A DNA stretch of 8,593 bases, from assembly GCA_900550095.1 (NCBI GenBank), contig URRG01000078.1, positions 1 through 8,593 of the forward strand. The letters are read 5' to 3'. This document shows positions 5,718 to 8,593 of this stretch, in pieces. The DNA is from an uncultured Oscillospiraceae bacterium. GTDB lineage: Bacteria > Bacillota > Clostridia > Oscillospirales > Acutalibacteraceae. The notes below the pieces were generated by a model. That model made no database searches. It saw nothing but the letters and a program-made list of their open reading frames with translations, and was not told the origin of the DNA. A program made the position numbers and the translations under genes. The first letter of the stretch is position 1; each line of letters opens with the position of its first letter.

Positions 5718-6590
5718 ATGAAGAAAATTCTGATCGATACGGATATCGGCGGCGATATCGACGACGCCCTGGCTCTGGCTTTGGCCCTGAATTCCCCGGA
5801 GGTGGAGATCGTGGGGATCTCCACGGTGTATCTGGGAATCGAATGGCGGACCAACCTGACTAAAAACATGCTGAACATATTCGGCCGGGGAGATATTCCC
5901 GTGGCCATGGGGGCGGGCAAGCCTCTCAACGGCTGGTGGGACGAAAGCCGCATACCCGATTCCGGGAAGACCTTTTCCACGGATCTGGTCACGGGCCGGA
6001 AAATCCCCTGCGCGAGCAGGTTCATCATCGAACAGTGCGAAAAATACGGCGACAGCCTGACGGTGGCGGCCATCGGCCCCCTGACGAACGTAGGGCTTGC
6101 TCTGGCCCAGGCTCCCCATATCGCCGGGCATATGCACATCGTACTGATGGGGGGCCAGGTGACGAAGGCCCACCCGGAGTGGAACATCCTCTGCGACCCG
6201 GAGGCGGCGCGCATTGTGTTTGAATCGGGCGCGGATATCCGGATGGTGGGCCTGGATGTGACCAATCTCTGCACGTTCGATCATGAGGATATCGAATCCA
6301 TAAAAAGGGTTGGGAATCCCCGCACGGAGCTGCTGAGCGAAATGCTGGAAAAATTCCTGAAGGAGTTCCCGTTCATGCCCGTGCTGCATGATCCTCTCGC
6401 TCTGGCCACGCTGATCTGGGAGGATCTGACCGCCTGGGAGAAAAAGCGGATCCTCATCGAGACGGGAGGAGTCTACAGCCGCGGGCTGACCATCGACTGC
6501 GACTGGGAGAGCGGTGAAAACGCCTGGGTCTGCACGAGCGTAAAGGCGGAGGAATTCAAGAGACGGCTGCTGGAACGGATCACCGCATAA
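5718..6590 (+). CDS. Nucleoside hydrolase (inosine-uridine-preferring nucleoside hydrolase family)
   Basis: A complete 290-residue protein, close to the family's usual 300-320. Members hydrolyse the N-glycosidic bond of ribonucleosides using a Ca2+ bound by N-terminal aspartates. DTDIGGDIDDALA (7-19) is the metal-binding signature; compared with the classic DTDPGxDDA it has two extra residues, a form seen in part of the family. GPLTNVG (120-126), MGGQV, EWNILCDPEAA (154-164, with Asn156) and the distal metal-ligand motif HDPLA (224-228, Asp225) are all present, so the active site looks intact. LDVTN replaces the LDVTH common in characterised purine/pyrimidine enzymes, which may alter leaving-group specificity. 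I chose the second ATG because AAAGGAAG lies four bases before it; an in-frame ATG at 5703 has no such site. GH4 and PfkB genes follow closely, suggesting that the freed ribose-like sugar enters catabolism. Substrate unknown. Confidence 0.9.
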   Translation: MKKILIDTDIGGDIDDALALALALNSPEVEIVGISTVYLGIEWRTNLTKNMLNIFGRGDIPVAMGAGKPLNGWWDESRIPDSGKTFSTDLVTGRKIPCASRFIIEQCEKYGDSLTVAAIGPLTNVGLALAQAPHIAGHMHIVLMGGQVTKAHPEWNILCDPEAARIVFESGADIRMVGLDVTNLCTFDHEDIESIKRVGNPRTELLSEMLEKFLKEFPFMPVLHDPLALATLIWEDLTAWEKKRILIETGGVYSRGLTIDCDWESGENAWVCTSVKAEEFKRRLLERITA

Positions 6591-6610
6591 GAGAGCAGGG
6601 GAGGTTTATC

Positions 6611-8017
6611 ATGAAAAAAATGGCGTTGGTGGGAGGCGGAAGCGTCCGCACCATTTACTTTATCCAGTCTTTGATCAAATTTGCGGACCGCCTTCATATC
6701 GGCCGCATATCCATCATGGACAACGACCCGGAAAAGCTCCGCATATTCGGGGGGCTGAGCCGGTATATCGTGAAAAAAGAGGGGAGTCCCCTTGAAGTGG
6801 AGCTGACAGACGATATCGCTTCGGCGGCGGCGGGCGCGGATTACGTGGTGACCACTCTTCGGGTGGGGCAGGACGCCCAGCGCTGCGTGGACGAACGCAT
6901 CGCTCTGGACAGGGGCCTCATCGGCCAGGAGACCACCGGCGCGGGAGGATTTTCCTATGCTATCCGCACCATCCCCACCATTCTGGAATACATGCGCGTC
7001 ATAAAGGAAAAAAGCAATAACGCCGTAGTCTTCAATTTTACCAACCCTTCCGGGCTGGTGACCCAGGCGATTTATGACGCGGGATATGAGAATGTCATCG
7101 GCATCTGCGACAACGCCACGGGCATCAAGATCGACCTCTCCAACGCCCTGCAGATCAACGCCAGTGAAATGATCGTGAAGGTTTACGGCCTGAACCATCT
7201 TTCCTGGGCCAATCAGGTGGAGATCAATGGGGTCGATATCCTGCCGAAGCTCATGCGGAACGACAGATTTGTGGAAAGCTTCCATCAGTTCGCATATTTC
7301 GACAGGGATCTGGTCCGAAAGCTGGGAGAGATCCCCAACGGCTATCTGTATTATTTCTACCACAGGGAGCGCGCCCTGAAAAACATGCTCGCTTCCCCTC
7401 TGACACGCGGGGAAAGCATCAAACAGATCAACGACAAAATGCTTTCGGAGCTGAGCCGCATCGATGTGGAAAAGGAGCCGGAGCGTGCCCTTTCCGTTTA
7501 TCAGTATTATATGCGCCGGCGGGAAGACAGCTATATGAGCATCGAGCTGGGCGGAAGCTGCAGCCAGGCGGAGCCCTTTGACCCCAAGGCCCTGGGCATA
7601 GGCGAGCTTCTGGGACACAGGCCCTTCACGGAGGTTTACGAGGGTTACGCCGGGGTAGCGGTGAACTATATCGAAAGCCTCAACGGAAACGGAGAGATCG
7701 ATCTTGCCGTCAGCGTCCCCAACAGAGGCGCCGTCGAGGGCCTTGCCGACGACGACGTGGTGGAAGTGACCTGCACGGTGGACAAAGAGGGCGCGAGGCC
7801 CATGCGCTTCCGGAACATACCCGAAAGCAATATGCTGCTGATACAAACCATCAAGCGCTATGAGCGCCTGACGGCGGAGGCTTCGAGGCAGAAATCCAAG
7901 GAGCTGGCTGTGGAAGCGCTGACCATCCATCCTCTGGTGAATTCCTATTCGCTGGCAAAGGAATTGGTGGACGACTACTGCCGGGCCAACGCCCCCTGGA
8001 TCGGAGAGTGGAAATAA
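6611..8017 (+). CDS. GH4-family NAD+/divalent-metal-dependent glycosidase
   Basis: A complete 468-residue protein; the family usually runs 430-480. GH4 enzymes hydrolyse alpha or beta glycosides, often 6-phosphorylated, by transient NAD+ oxidation at C3 and elimination. MALVGGGSVRT (4-14) starts the Rossmann NAD-binding fold. GQETTGAGGFSYAIRTIP (105-122) is the conserved catalytic-loop region, NFTNPSG (142-148) matches the family N-T-NP motif, and GICDNATG (164-171, Cys166) with GLNHLSW (193-199, His196) supply the Mn2+ ligands. The residues after the metal Cys are DNAT rather than the CNxP or CHS seen in well-studied 6-phospho-beta- and alpha-glucosidases, so I do not assign an anomeric or phosphate preference. 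AGGGGAGG six bases upstream supports the start. It lies 20 bases after the nucleoside hydrolase and one base before the kinase gene. The protein is cytoplasmic by lack of a signal peptide. Confidence 0.92.
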   Translation: MKKMALVGGGSVRTIYFIQSLIKFADRLHIGRISIMDNDPEKLRIFGGLSRYIVKKEGSPLEVELTDDIASAAAGADYVVTTLRVGQDAQRCVDERIALDRGLIGQETTGAGGFSYAIRTIPTILEYMRVIKEKSNNAVVFNFTNPSGLVTQAIYDAGYENVIGICDNATGIKIDLSNALQINASEMIVKVYGLNHLSWANQVEINGVDILPKLMRNDRFVESFHQFAYFDRDLVRKLGEIPNGYLYYFYHRERALKNMLASPLTRGESIKQINDKMLSELSRIDVEKEPERALSVYQYYMRRREDSYMSIELGGSCSQAEPFDPKALGIGELLGHRPFTEVYEGYAGVAVNYIESLNGNGEIDLAVSVPNRGAVEGLADDDVVEVTCTVDKEGARPMRFRNIPESNMLLIQTIKRYERLTAEASRQKSKELAVEALTIHPLVNSYSLAKELVDDYCRANAPWIGEWK

Positions 8018-8018
8018 A

Positions 8019-8593
8019 ATGGGATTTGACGTTCTTTGCATCGCCGAAACCTGCTGCGACATCATTTTCGGCGGCCTGGAGAAAATGCCGGTTCCCGGCG
8101 GCGAGGAATACTGCCGGGAATTCGCCGTCAAGGCCGGGGGCGGCTCCAACACCGCCATGGGGCTGGCCCGGCTGGGGCTGCATACAAGGCTTTTGACCCA
8201 GCTGGGAAGGGACGCCCTGGGAGAAAGCGTTTACAGGTTCATTGAGGAGACCGGCGTGGATATGGCCGCCGTCCGTTATGAGGAAGGGATCGAAACGGGG
8301 GTTTCAGCCGTGCTCTCCGTCCCGGGAGAGAGGGGATTCGCCTCCTACGGCGGAAGCCGTTTTCAGATTCCGGAGGAGCTGCTGGAAAGCCAGATACGGC
8401 AGTGCCGTCATGTGCACACCTATCTGGGGTACTGCATGGCGTTCCCTATTGGGGAGCTGTGCGAACGCTATGGAAAGACCCTTTCTCTGGATGTGGCCGG
8501 AGGAGATACGGCTTCCCTGGAGCAGGCGGCCCCCTTCCTTAGCCGGGCGGCGGTCATAACCCCCAACGACGCGGAGGCCTGCCGCCTGACAGG
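8019..8593 (+). CDS. PfkB-family carbohydrate kinase, 3' end cut by window edge
   Basis: The first 191 residues are visible; a typical member has about 300-330. The family phosphorylates sugars or nucleosides with ATP; ribokinase, fructokinase and 2-keto-3-deoxygluconate kinase belong to it. VLCIAETCCDI (5-15) is the first strand with substrate-binding Asp14, and GGGSNTAMGLARLG (40-53) is the PfkB N-terminal signature region. QLGRDALGE (61-69), GVSAVLS (94-100) and TPNDAEACRLT (181-191, the family's PNxxEA segment) follow in the expected order. The catalytic C-terminal DTxGAGD signature would lie beyond the right edge. The start lies one base after the GH4 stop codon, with GGAGAG about ten bases before it inside the GH4 gene, so translational coupling is likely. 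The context favours a ribose-like or deoxy-sugar substrate, but sequence alone does not settle it. Confidence 0.92.
   Translation, partial: MGFDVLCIAETCCDIIFGGLEKMPVPGGEEYCREFAVKAGGGSNTAMGLARLGLHTRLLTQLGRDALGESVYRFIEETGVDMAAVRYEEGIETGVSAVLSVPGERGFASYGGSRFQIPEELLESQIRQCRHVHTYLGYCMAFPIGELCERYGKTLSLDVAGGDTASLEQAAPFLSRAAVITPNDAEACRLT

Noticed and set aside
3141..6389. A 1082-codon open frame on the minus strand opposite the GH106-like and nucleoside hydrolase genes
   Set aside because: It runs antisense to two clear enzyme genes, crosses their intergenic gap, and its product has no recognisable motifs. High third-position GC in the real genes removes stops on the opposite strand.
6473..8158. A 561-codon minus-strand open frame
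   Set aside because: It is a shadow of the GH4 gene and spans three real genes; no motifs.

Overview
The window looks like a carbohydrate- or glycoside-utilisation locus from a Bacillota-type bacterium. The evidence is strong AGGAGG-type ribosome binding sites, two perfect-consensus sigma-A promoters, LacI/GalR-type operators, an AT-rich control region, and moderately GC-rich genes packed mainly on one strand. A Clostridia/Lachnospiraceae-like source is my best guess from gene content, but it is an inference. No rRNA, tRNA, CRISPR array, insertion sequence or phage gene was seen.

Layout. Positions 2-1423 (minus strand) hold the N-terminal 474 codons of a GH13 (alpha-amylase clan)-like enzyme with a large N-terminal beta-rich region; its 3' end lies beyond the left edge. 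Positions 1424-2210 are a 787-base divergent control region. It has back-to-back promoters, each TTGACA-17-TATAAT: minus strand at 1634-1662, plus strand at 1736-1764. It also has three sites sharing the half-site GAG(T/A)AAAC around a central CG (1603-1618, 1832-1851, 1921-1940), a perfect inverted repeat filling the spacer of the plus promoter, a terminator-like hairpin early in the plus leader, and a pyrimidine-rich minus-strand leader with a 9-base imperfect tandem repeat.

The rightward genes are: a 1100-residue GH106-like glycoside hydrolase with C-terminal jelly-roll domains (2211-5513); a 204-base gap with a large GC-rich hairpin; a nucleoside hydrolase family protein (5718-6590); a GH4-family NAD/metal-dependent glycosidase (6611-8017); and a PfkB-family sugar kinase (8019 to beyond the right edge). 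The last three are separated by 20 bases and 1 base, so they are almost certainly co-transcribed. None of the start regions read shows a signal peptide.

Working model (inference). A sugar-responsive LacI-type repressor, not in the window, controls both arms. Imported glycosides would be dismantled in the cytoplasm by the GH106-like, GH13-like and GH4 enzymes. The nucleoside hydrolase homologue would split an N-glycosidic (ribosyl-type) bond, and the PfkB kinase would phosphorylate the freed sugar. The set of cleavage chemistries, including an N-ribosyl hydrolase between glycosidase genes, suggests a compound substrate such as a glycosylated nucleoside. No transporter is visible, so this remains a hypothesis.
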